A stretch of 64,000 nt of DNA from positions 186,001 to 250,000 of the forward strand of contig NZ_JBBUKT010000007.1 in the NCBI RefSeq assembly GCF_038066715.1, given 5' to 3'. The position numbers were made by a program, and so were the translations under genes. How positions within the stretch are numbered: the stretch's first letter is position 1; every line of letters starts with the position of its first letter. The stretch comes from Luteolibacter sp. Y139 (GTDB lineage Bacteria; Verrucomicrobiota; Verrucomicrobiia; Verrucomicrobiales; Akkermansiaceae). A model generated the notes under the pieces. It did not search any database. It worked only from the letters and a program-made list of their open reading frames with translations, and had not been told where the DNA came from. This document shows, piece by piece, positions 1 through 7,339 of this stretch.

Positions 1-2149
1 GCTGGCGGCAGTCCAATTGCTGGTGCGGCTGCACGACAAGAATGCGCAGGCCAACTTGTGGCTGGCGCTTCTTTCTCTGGCGATCACGGGGATTGCGGCC
101 GCAGAGCTTGCGCTGATGCTGGCGGGCTCCACGGAGGACTTTGCCACCGCCACGCGGTGGATTCACGTGCCGATCTTCATCACTTTCGTCGCTATTGTTA
201 GATTCGTGACGCGTTGCTTTGGCACCGCGCGGGGTTGGCTGGGCTGGACCGTGATCGGGGTCCGGGCGTTCGCGCTGGTGCTGAACTTCGCGGTCGGCCT
301 GAACCTCAATCACGATGCGATCCTGCGGTTGCGGCCGATCCGATTTCTTGGTTCCACGGTGATGACGGCGGATGCGGTTTTCAGCCAACGGACGAGGATC
401 GCCGAGGTGAGCACCTTGCTGTTGCTGGCGTTTGTGGTGGATGCCTCGTTGCGACTGTGGCGGAAGGGAGAAGCCGACGCGCGCCGACAGGCGGTGGTGA
501 TCGGGGGCAGTGTGACGGCGTTCGTGGTGATCGGCTTCGCCCAAGGAGTGCTCATTCACTCCGGCGTGGTGGCGATGCCCTATTTGATCAGCTTGCCGTT
601 TCTGGTGGTGGTGGCGGCGATGAGCTATGAGCTGAGCCGCGACTTGCTACGCTCGGCGCGAAACGCGGAAGAATTGCGGGAGGTAGCCGAGAGCATGCAT
701 CTAGCTGCCGGTGCCGCGGGGCTGGCCTTTTGGCGCTGGGAAATTCCCCAGGACCGAATCTGGGTGAATCCACAGGGGCGTGCGCTCTACGGCGTGCCGG
801 CAAACACGCCGATCACTTTCGAGCGCTACCTGACTTCGCTACATTCCGAAGACCGCGAGCGGGTGCGGCGCGGCATTGAGGGCGCGCTCACGGGAAACGG
901 GGAGCTTCGCACCGACTACCGGGTCAAGGATAGCGCCGGGATGGAGCATTGGGTGGAGGCGCGCGGAAAGGTGGATTTCAACGGCGGCGGCAAACCGCTC
1001 CGGATGCGCGGGGTCTCGATCGATGTGACCGAGCGGCACCACATGCAGGAGCGCTTTCGCCTGAGCGTGGATGCGTCGCCGAATGGAGTGGTGCTGGCGA
1101 ATGCGGCGGGCTTGATCCTGCTGACGAACCGGCGAGCCGACGAGATGTTAGGCTATGCGCCGGGGGAGTTGTTAGGCCAACCGGTGGGGAACCTGCTGCC
1201 CGAGCGCCATCGATGCGAGCATGCGGCCCCTCGCGAGGGCCTTCACCGGATGCCGGAGTCCCGGACGATGGAGGCGGGTCACGAGCTTCATGCGCTGCGC
1301 AAGGACGGCAGCGAGTTTCCCGTGGAGATCGGGATCAGCCCGGTGGAAAGTCCCGAAGGCACGCTGGTCCTCAGCGTGATCGTCGATATCAGCGCTCGCC
1401 GGGAGGCTGAGGAGGAGGCGAGACGTCATCGTGATGAGCTGGCCCATGTCACCCGGGTGACGACGTTGAGCGAATTGTCCGGCTCGCTTGCTCATGAGTT
1501 GAATCAACCGCTGGCAATCATTCTGGCAAATGCGCAGGCGGCGCAGAGGCTGATGGCGCAGTCGCCTCCGGACTTGGCAGAGGTGAAGGACATTCTCACC
1601 GACATCGTCGATGAAGACCGGCGCGCCGGGGAGGTGATCCAGCGGTTGAGGGCCCTGTTAAAGCGCGGCGAGACGAAGATGCTGCCGGTGTCCTTCAACG
1701 AGATCGCCACCGAGGTGCTGCACCTTACCCACGCCGACCTGATCGGGCGAGGGGTGACCGTTTCACGGGAGCTGTCTCCGGAGCTGCCGCTGGTGGCGGG
1801 TGATCGCGTGCAGCTCCAACAAGTGCTGCTGAACCTGGTGCTCAATGCCGCCGACGCGATGGCAGGCAATCCCGTGGGTTTCCGCCAGATCCAGGTGGTG
1901 ACCTCGCTGGAAGGGGATGTCGCACGGCTATCTGTCCGAGATGCGGGCTGTGGCTTGCCCGAGGATGTGGAGAGACTCTTCGAGCCCTTTTTCACCACCA
2001 AGCAGCATGGGCTCGGCATGGGGCTGGCGATCTGCCGGTCGATCGTGGCGGCGCATGGCGGGCGTCTGCGGGCGCAACCCCATTCGGAATGCGGCGCGGT
2101 CTTCCATCTGGAGATCCCGGTCTGTCCCCAGCAAGCCGCCTGGTCCTGA
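1..2149 (+). CDS. Membrane-anchored PAS/PAS sensor histidine kinase (FixL/NtrB type), 5' end outside window
   Basis: Senses a signal at the membrane or through its PAS domains and phosphorylates a response regulator. The reading frame is open back to base 1; the first visible start-like codon is a TTG at 17, so the true start probably lies upstream. Residues below count from that TTG. About 200 residues contain several hydrophobic segments (putative transmembrane sensor). They are followed by two PAS folds (about 220-340 and 345-460) and a HisKA domain with phospho-acceptor His493 in the motif AHELNQPLAII, which is typical of FixL/NtrB/TodS kinases. The HATPase domain has the RDAGCGL, LFEPFFTTK and GLGMGLAI boxes. 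All catalytic boxes look intact. The likely partners are the response regulators at 6145 and 6908, about 4 kb downstream on the same strand, but the pairing is inferred from position. Confidence 0.9.
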   Translation, partial: LAAVQLLVRLHDKNAQANLWLALLSLAITGIAAAELALMLAGSTEDFATATRWIHVPIFITFVAIVRFVTRCFGTARGWLGWTVIGVRAFALVLNFAVGLNLNHDAILRLRPIRFLGSTVMTADAVFSQRTRIAEVSTLLLLAFVVDASLRLWRKGEADARRQAVVIGGSVTAFVVIGFAQGVLIHSGVVAMPYLISLPFLVVVAAMSYELSRDLLRSARNAEELREVAESMHLAAGAAGLAFWRWEIPQDRIWVNPQGRALYGVPANTPITFERYLTSLHSEDRERVRRGIEGALTGNGELRTDYRVKDSAGMEHWVEARGKVDFNGGGKPLRMRGVSIDVTERHHMQERFRLSVDASPNGVVLANAAGLILLTNRRADEMLGYAPGELLGQPVGNLLPERHRCEHAAPREGLHRMPESRTMEAGHELHALRKDGSEFPVEIGISPVESPEGTLVLSVIVDISARREAEEEARRHRDELAHVTRVTTLSELSGSLAHELNQPLAIILANAQAAQRLMAQSPPDLAEVKDILTDIVDEDRRAGEVIQRLRALLKRGETKMLPVSFNEIATEVLHLTHADLIGRGVTVSRELSPELPLVAGDRVQLQQVLLNLVLNAADAMAGNPVGFRQIQVVTSLEGDVARLSVRDAGCGLPEDVERLFEPFFTTKQHGLGMGLAICRSIVAAHGGRLRAQPHSECGAVFHLEIPVCPQQAAWS

Positions 2150-2546
2150 CCGAGGCGTGAGGCGATATCAGGAGCGCCCGGGATTCGGGCGGTAGGATGA
2201 AGGCGCGGGAGAAGACCGGGGCGAACGCCATTTTGCGACGGGGAATCGTGGCGGGCGGAGGCTGTTTCACCGACAGGGAAGGGGGCGCTTTGGGAGCGGT
2301 TTTCCTTCCCCAATCCTTTCTCCGGAACACGTGAAGGAATGCTCCGCAGCATTTTGCTAATCGTTCGGATACGTTCTCGAAATCTTAATAGATGCAATTC
2401 GCAACGTCTGAGTCAGAGATGTCACGAATAGCACCAAAGTCGTACTTCCAAAATCCTGCCAAGCTATCATAGAAGTAATAAGGCAGCGAAAGGTTGTAGC
2501 CTTCCGAGATCGCGCCGTTGCCCGTCACCACTGTCGCATTCCGCGC
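2150..2546. other. Gene-poor spacer with a possible 3' gene remnant
   Basis: This is 397 bases with no intact gene on either strand. The segment from about 2385 to 2530 is more AT-rich than its surroundings. It reads on the minus strand as an uninterrupted peptide of about 46 residues ending in a TAA at 2387-2385, with a low-complexity-free, Tyr/Phe-rich composition (for example LSLPYYFYDSLAGFWKYDF). It has no obvious start and runs into the first codons of the plus-strand gene at 2547. It may be the tail of a decayed gene. I see no convincing promoter or terminator here. Confidence 0.4.
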
Positions 2547-3458
2547 ATGAAAACGAACCTGACCGCCGGCCTGGTGCTGGCACTCACCCTTGCTTCCGGC
2601 CTATGCGCCGAGGAAGCGTCTCCCGAGATCGCCGGTCTGGAGAAGACCGCCAAGGATTTCGTGGCCGCCTATAACAAGAAGGACGCTGCGGCCCTGGCTG
2701 CGCTCTTCACTGAGACAGGCGAAATCACCGATCTCGACGCCACCGACATCACCACCGGCCGAGAGGACATCCAAGCCCGCTATCAAGCCATCTTCGAAGC
2801 ACCTGATGCTCCCCAGATTTCGATCGATGTGGATTCCGTGCGGCTCGTTGGCAAGGACCTCGCCATCGAGGACGGCACGGTTCACGCCACTCCACCGGGC
2901 GACGACGATGTGGCGACGTCGATGGACTACACCGCGGTGCTTCAGAAAGGTGAAGACGGTGCGTGGCGGATCGCCAGCACGCGCGATCGCGAGGACTCTT
3001 CCGATGCCGCTGGTCAGCTGGCGGAACTGGCCAAGGCACTGAAGGGCGACTGGACGGCGACCCGCGAGGGCCTGCGGCTCGACATCGCCTTCGGCTGGGA
3101 TGACTCCGGGAATTTCCTGGTTGGCGAGATGCTCGCGACCGCGGCGGACGCCAAGCCGGTGAAGACGACCATTCGCATCGGCTGGGACCCGTCGCGGAAG
3201 ACGATCACGTGGTGGAACTTCGATGACGGCGGCGGATTTTCGAAAGGCGACTGGACGCCGGTGGATGACGGCAAGTGGCTGATCCGCACCGAGGGTGTCA
3301 CGGAGGATGGCGAAGTCACGAGCGCCAACCAGACGCTTACCTTTGATGGGCCGGATGCCTTCGTGTGGGACGCCGGCGAACGGCTTGTGGATGGCGAGAA
3401 GCAGCCGGACGTGGAAATGCGAGTCGTCCGGCAGACTCCGGAACCTGGCGCCCAATAA
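2547..3458 (+). CDS. Secreted SnoaL-like (SgcJ/EcaC, DUF4440-type) protein
   Basis: A 303-aa protein with a signal peptide (MKTNLTAGLVLALTLASGLCA). Residues about 28-150 match the pattern of the SgcJ/EcaC SnoaL-like fold: a helix followed by AYNKKDAAALAALFTETGEI, then TGREDIQARYQAIFE. That fold is a cone-shaped alpha+beta barrel found in unrelated enzymes and binding proteins. The rest (about 155-303) is a second beta-rich domain with WDDSGNF and WNFDDGGGF patches that I cannot assign. The substrate is unknown. Its stop lies 21 bases before the next gene, so it is probably co-transcribed with the Gly-rich/TPR protein. No catalytic residues can be named with confidence. Confidence 0.75.
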   Translation: MKTNLTAGLVLALTLASGLCAEEASPEIAGLEKTAKDFVAAYNKKDAAALAALFTETGEITDLDATDITTGREDIQARYQAIFEAPDAPQISIDVDSVRLVGKDLAIEDGTVHATPPGDDDVATSMDYTAVLQKGEDGAWRIASTRDREDSSDAAGQLAELAKALKGDWTATREGLRLDIAFGWDDSGNFLVGEMLATAADAKPVKTTIRIGWDPSRKTITWWNFDDGGGFSKGDWTPVDDGKWLIRTEGVTEDGEVTSANQTLTFDGPDAFVWDAGERLVDGEKQPDVEMRVVRQTPEPGAQ

Positions 3459-3479
3459 AACCTTCAACCTCCTCAGACC

Positions 3480-5630
3480 ATGAAAGCTTCAATCTTCAAT
3501 TGGATCGTAGTCGCAATCATCGGCATGTCCTTCATCGCCGCTGATGTCGAGGCGCGTGGCGGCGGACGCGGGGGTGGCGGTGGTGCCCGTGGTGGTGGCG
3601 GCGGTGGCCGCAGCATGTCGCGCGGAGGTGGTGGCGGCGGGTTTAGTGGCGGCGCATCCCGCAGCCCGTCTCGCAGCTATAGCGGCGGCGGCTCGCGGAG
3701 TACCAGTTCCGCGCGGCGCAGTCCGGCGACGGGCTCGAAGGTCCAGTCGCGGCCTTCCTCTAAGCCGTCAGGTTCCAGCCGTCCTTCAGCGTCGCGGCCG
3801 TCGGCTTCCACGCGTCCGTCTACCCGTCCTTCGCCGGGTGGTGGAGGTGCTGGTGGCGCGGGACGCCCTGATGCCGGTGGTGGAGCTGGTTCCCGTCCGG
3901 GTGGACCGAATGCCAGCCGGCCGGGAGGGGCAACGAAGCCTTCCACCTTGCCCGGCATGGTGGGTTATCCGAGCAAGCCCGGCGGACCGGGTGGTGCTGG
4001 CGGGATCGGAGGAGCCGGTCGTCCTGGTGGACCGGGTGGGCCCGGCGGTCCGGGAGGGGCTGGTCGCCCCGGTGGACCGGGTGGGCCTGGGGGCATTGGC
4101 GATGCCGGTCGTCCCGGAGGTCCAGGTGGTCCTGGAGGAGCGGGCCGTCCCGGTGGGCCGGGTGGTCCCGGAGGACCGGGGGGCGTTGGCCGACCCGGAG
4201 GTCCAGGCGGACCTGGAGGTGTCGGACGTCCCGGTGGACCCGGTGGCGTGGGACGCCCCGGCGGCATCGGTGGCGTGGGCCGTCCCGGTGGCATTGGTGG
4301 TCTCGGCGGCGTCGGGGTTGCCGGTGGCATTGGAGGCCTCGGCGGGGTTGGTGGAATTGGTCGACCTGGTGGTATCGGCGGAGTTGGCGGCGTCGGTGGA
4401 ATCGGCGGCGGCTGGGATGGTAACAAGTGGGGGGGTAACAGTGGTATTTGGGGAAATGGCAACAATTTCACCAATATCAACATCGATAATAACTTCCGGC
4501 ATAACAATAATTTCGCCGGTGGTCCGGGGCATTGGGGCGGTCACCCGTGGTGGGGCGCCGGTCATTGCCACGGCTGGCATCACGGCCACTGGGGCTGTGG
4601 CTGGAACAGTGGCTACTGGCACAGCAACTGGTGGTGGGATGATGATGACGACTTCGGCCAGGGCTTCATGTGGGGCATCGCGGCCTGGAGCCTGGGCAGC
4701 ATGATCTACAACACGGGCTACCAATCGTACAGCAACCCGTATCCTGCCCCGCCGGTGCAGAACTCGACGGTGGTCTATACCCAGCCGATGTCGGTCACGG
4801 CCGCGGCCAATCCGCCGGGCGATGAGAAGACGGTGGCTGCTGCCGACACCAAGGCGGAAGATGACATGGATGTCTCCCGTGCCGCCTTCAAGAACGGCGA
4901 CTACACCGCCGCGCTGAGATCCGCCGATGAGGCGATCGCGGCCACGCCGAGCGATGTGAGCCTCCACGAGTATCGCGCGCTGTGCTTCTTCGCGCTCGGG
5001 AAATATGCGGACGCCGCCGGCGTGCTGAATCCGGTGCTGGCCTCCGGTCCGGGCTGGAGCTGGGACACGATGGTGGGCTTCTACGGTAGCTCCAGTAGCT
5101 ACGAACAGCAGCTGCGCAAGCTGGAAGCATGGGTGAAGGCCAGCCCCGACAAGGCGGAAGGTCACTTCCTGCTCGGCTACCACTACCTCGTGTGCGGGCA
5201 CATGGAGAAGTCCTACGAGCAATTCGACCAGACCGCGAAGCTGCAGCCGGCCGATGGCATCGCCCGCCAGCTCCGCGACCTGACGAAGAACTCGCTGCCT
5301 GACGACGGCGAGTCGGACGCGGCCCGTCCGCCGAAGCCGGATCCGATTCCGAAGGAAAAGCTGACCGGCACGTGGACCTCGGACGCGTCCGGCGGCAAGA
5401 TCACCTTCAAGCTGCAGGATGACGGCAACTTCGTCTGGAGCTTCGCCGGCAAGGAACAGAACTCCGAGATGAAGGGGACCTGGGGTCTCAACGACAAGGG
5501 CCTGCTGGTGATGAACGCCGAGGGCTCGCAGATGGTCACCGCCGTCTCCCTCGAGGGCGAGAAGTCCATGAAGTTCGTCATCGTCGGTGGTCCGACGGGT
5601 GACCAGGGCCTCACCTTCAACAAAGGCTAA
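3480..5630 (+). CDS. Secreted Gly-rich (collagen-like GGX) / TPR fusion protein
   Basis: A 716-aa protein with a signal peptide (ending near DVEARG) followed by a Gly/Ser/Arg-rich stretch. Residues about 165-310 are a long run of imperfect GRPGGPGGPGG and GGIGGVG units. Next comes a segment rich in Asn, His and Trp (about 320-400) ending in an acidic DDDDD patch. Residues about 455-610 resemble TPR helices (AAFKNGDYTAALRSADEAI, then ALCFFALGKYADAAGVL). The last ~90 residues form a beta-rich lipocalin-like module (LTGTWTSDASGGKITFKL, then GTWGLNDKG). The role is unknown; a periplasmic or surface scaffold is possible. The gene sits between two other envelope genes and is followed by a strong hairpin. 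Confidence 0.8.
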   Translation: MKASIFNWIVVAIIGMSFIAADVEARGGGRGGGGGARGGGGGGRSMSRGGGGGGFSGGASRSPSRSYSGGGSRSTSSARRSPATGSKVQSRPSSKPSGSSRPSASRPSASTRPSTRPSPGGGGAGGAGRPDAGGGAGSRPGGPNASRPGGATKPSTLPGMVGYPSKPGGPGGAGGIGGAGRPGGPGGPGGPGGAGRPGGPGGPGGIGDAGRPGGPGGPGGAGRPGGPGGPGGPGGVGRPGGPGGPGGVGRPGGPGGVGRPGGIGGVGRPGGIGGLGGVGVAGGIGGLGGVGGIGRPGGIGGVGGVGGIGGGWDGNKWGGNSGIWGNGNNFTNINIDNNFRHNNNFAGGPGHWGGHPWWGAGHCHGWHHGHWGCGWNSGYWHSNWWWDDDDDFGQGFMWGIAAWSLGSMIYNTGYQSYSNPYPAPPVQNSTVVYTQPMSVTAAANPPGDEKTVAAADTKAEDDMDVSRAAFKNGDYTAALRSADEAIAATPSDVSLHEYRALCFFALGKYADAAGVLNPVLASGPGWSWDTMVGFYGSSSSYEQQLRKLEAWVKASPDKAEGHFLLGYHYLVCGHMEKSYEQFDQTAKLQPADGIARQLRDLTKNSLPDDGESDAARPPKPDPIPKEKLTGTWTSDASGGKITFKLQDDGNFVWSFAGKEQNSEMKGTWGLNDKGLLVMNAEGSQMVTAVSLEGEKSMKFVIVGGPTGDQGLTFNKG
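3982..4410 (+). repeat. Imperfect GGX-coding tandem repeat
   Basis: The coding sequence here is built from 9-base Gly-Gly-Xaa and Gly-Pro-Gly units, grouped into larger blocks that start with codons for Gly-Arg-Pro-Gly-Gly. Third positions vary between copies, so the protein repeat appears conserved more strongly than the DNA. The stretch also opens long spurious frames on both strands. Confidence 0.85.
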
Positions 5631-5643
5631 TCCATTCCCATCG

Positions 5644-5681
5644 GGCCGGGGCGGTGATGTTGCCGCCCCGGCCTGCATTTT
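5644..5681 (+). terminator. Hairpin after the Gly-rich/TPR gene
   Basis: An 11-base perfect inverted repeat (GGCCGGGGCGG at 5644-5654, CCGCCCCGGCC at 5663-5673) with an 8-base loop is followed by TGCATTTT. It lies 14 bases after the stop at 5630. It looks like an intrinsic terminator with a short T-tract, and may only partly stop read-through into the next lipoprotein gene. Confidence 0.55.
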
Positions 5682-5693
5682 CCCCTCCTACCT

Positions 5694-6092
5694 ATGAAAT
5701 CGTTCCTCGCCATTATTCTAACAGCTCTGATCCCGCTTTCAGGATTGCTGACAAGCTGTGCCTCGATGGGTGCTTCCAGCACTGAGCCACTTTTGTCCGC
5801 TGCGGGCTTCCACGTGAAGACTCCGGAGACCTCGGCCCAGAAGGCCATCTACGCCGAACTCCCGCCGTACAAGGTGCAGCGGGGAACCCATCAGGGGAAA
5901 GTCTTCTACGCTTACAAGAACGAGAAAGAAGGCGTGGCCTATGTGGGCGGCGAGGCGGAATACCAGAAATACCAGAAGCTTGCCGTGGAGCGGAGCATCG
6001 CCCGCCACCAGTATGAGGCGGCGCAAATGAACCAGTCGCTGTCCTATCGCTGGTACGGTGCCTATCCGGGGTATTACGGGCGCTACTATTAA
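5694..6092 (+). CDS. Small lipoprotein of unknown function
   Basis: A 132-aa protein with a lipoprotein signal peptide; the lipobox is LLTSC with Cys22 as the lipidated residue. The mature part contains a hydrophilic region (KVFYAYKNEKEGVAYVGG), a helical segment (YQKYQKLAVERSIARHQYEAAQMNQ), and a Tyr/Gly-rich end (WYGAYPGYYGRYY). I recognise no family. It probably sits in the outer or inner membrane facing the periplasm. Its stop lies 52 bases before the response regulator start. Confidence 0.7.
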   Translation: MKSFLAIILTALIPLSGLLTSCASMGASSTEPLLSAAGFHVKTPETSAQKAIYAELPPYKVQRGTHQGKVFYAYKNEKEGVAYVGGEAEYQKYQKLAVERSIARHQYEAAQMNQSLSYRWYGAYPGYYGRYY

Positions 6093-6144
6093 TCAATCAA
6101 TCTGCCGAGATCGAGAGCTCCGAGAATCCCTTCCCCATGTCGCC

Positions 6145-6780
6145 ATGAACGGAACCACCATTCACCTCGTCGATGACGATGCCGGCCTGCGCAAGGCCAT
6201 CTCCCGCCTCTTATGGGCGGAAGGATACGATGTACGGGCCTTTGCCAGCGCCGCCGAATTCCTCGACGCTTGTCACACGGGGGAGATCGAATGCTTGCTG
6301 TTAGATGTATCGATGCCGGATCTCGATGGTCTCGAGCTCCAGCGCCGGCTCGTGCGCTCCGGAGCTACGGTGCCGATCGTATTTCTCACCGGGCACGGCG
6401 ACATCCCGATGTCGGTGCGTGCGGTGAAGGCGGGGGCGGTGGACTTTCTCACCAAACCGGTGGACGGATACGAGCTGCTGGAAGCGGTCAGGGCGGCGCT
6501 TGTCCAATCGGGCGTGGACCGCAACGACCGTGAAGAGACTTCCCGGATTGCCGGCCGCTTCAGCCGGCTCACGCCGCGGGAGCGCGAGGTGCTGGAAGGG
6601 GTGGTCGCCGGCAAGCCGAACAAGATTATCGCCGCCGAACTCGGAACCTGCGAGCAGACGGTGAAGGTCCACCGGGGCCGTGTGATGGAGAAAATGGGGG
6701 CGGAGTCGCTGGCGGACCTGGTGCGCGCGGCTGACCGGATCGGTGCCCTGAAGAAGCTGGCGGTCTGCAAGGCGGGATGA
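6145..6780 (+). CDS. FixJ/NarL-type response regulator
   Basis: A 211-aa regulator with a receiver domain (residues 1-120) and a LuxR/FixJ-type DNA-binding domain (about 140-205). The receiver has the acidic pocket LVDDD, phospho-acceptor Asp54 in LLLDVSMPD, switch Thr82 in FLTGHGD and Lys104 in FLTKPV. The output domain carries LTPREREVLEGVVAGKPNK and the recognition helix region CEQTVKVHRGRVMEKM. I chose ATG 6145 because the open frame upstream to 6058 overlaps the lipoprotein gene and has no receiver-like sequence. It is likely phosphorylated by the kinase at the left edge of the window. Targets are unknown; the envelope genes on either side are candidates. Confidence 0.92.
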   Translation: MNGTTIHLVDDDAGLRKAISRLLWAEGYDVRAFASAAEFLDACHTGEIECLLLDVSMPDLDGLELQRRLVRSGATVPIVFLTGHGDIPMSVRAVKAGAVDFLTKPVDGYELLEAVRAALVQSGVDRNDREETSRIAGRFSRLTPREREVLEGVVAGKPNKIIAAELGTCEQTVKVHRGRVMEKMGAESLADLVRAADRIGALKKLAVCKAG

Positions 6781-6802
6781 AGTTTTGCGTGTATGCCCTG
6801 AC

Positions 6803-6827
6803 CATCGCCGCCGGTGGAGCGGCGATG
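6803..6827 (+). other. Hairpin downstream of the response regulator
   Basis: A perfect 9-base inverted repeat (CATCGCCGC and GCGGCGATG) with a 7-base loop lies 22 bases after the regulator stop. No T-tract follows, so it may be a processing or attenuating structure rather than an intrinsic terminator. Confidence 0.35.
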
Positions 6828-6907
6828 GGGCGGGATTTGAATGGCTTGGCCTCGCGTGGCAGTGCCGGTGGGGCGGGGGATAGTGAGGGGAATAGTACCA
6901 TGGTCTA

Positions 6908-7339
6908 ATGGAACCGTGCGCTGAATTGCGATGGTATGTCCGTGTGAACCGCCTTCCTGTGATCGCCGTCCTCGATGACGAGCCGAAGCTGCGGAAGGCA
7001 TTGCGCCGGCTGCTGGTCGCGCATGGATTCGCGGTGGTCACTTTCGAGCGGGGCGAGGATGTGGTTGCTGCTCTGACGGCACAGCCGCTGGATTGCCTGC
7101 TCCTGGATCTCCACATGGAAGCGACGAATGGCTTCGACGTGTTGGAGGCCATGGCCGACCGCGGGCTGACCACCCCGGTGATAGTCATCACCGGTCACGG
7201 CGAACCCGACACCGCCGAGCGCGTGATGACGATGGGTGCCGCCTCTTATCTCAACAAGCCGGTCGATGAATCGGCGCTGCTCGCTGCCATCGGCGATGCG
7301 ATTGGAACCCGCTCTACCCCTTGGAATTCTCACCCATGA
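6908..7339 (+). CDS. Stand-alone response-regulator receiver (CheY-like)
   Basis: A 143-aa protein made of a single receiver domain: acidic pocket VLDDE, phospho-acceptor Asp67 in LLLDLHME, switch Thr in VITGHGEPD and Lys in YLNKPVDE. There is no output domain, so it must act by protein contact or as a phosphate sink or relay. Two starts are possible: ATG 6908 or GTG 6944; the GTG begins immediately before the conserved first strand (NRLPVIAVLDDE). Its stop overlaps the start of the next gene (ATGA), suggesting translational coupling with the lipoprotein hydrolase. Confidence 0.88.
   Translation: MEPCAELRWYVRVNRLPVIAVLDDEPKLRKALRRLLVAHGFAVVTFERGEDVVAALTAQPLDCLLLDLHMEATNGFDVLEAMADRGLTTPVIVITGHGEPDTAERVMTMGAASYLNKPVDESALLAAIGDAIGTRSTPWNSHP

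Noticed and set aside
3544-5678. Long alternative frames across the GGX repeat, including a collagen-like Pro-rich minus-strand frame (3965-4507)
   Set aside because: Low-complexity GC-rich repeats remove stops from several frames; only the 3480 frame continues into TPR and barrel-like domains and carries a signal peptide.
6830-6907. Sigma-54 type promoter before the stand-alone receiver (TGGCAG...)
   Set aside because: The GG and GC elements do not fall at -24/-12 spacing with the consensus flanks, and no enhancer-binding regulator is nearby.
7321-7335. Upstream ATG (7321) as the start of the hydrolase lipoprotein
   Set aside because: The ATG at 7336 overlaps the preceding stop and gives a normal lipoprotein signal; the extra residues MEFSP add nothing typical.
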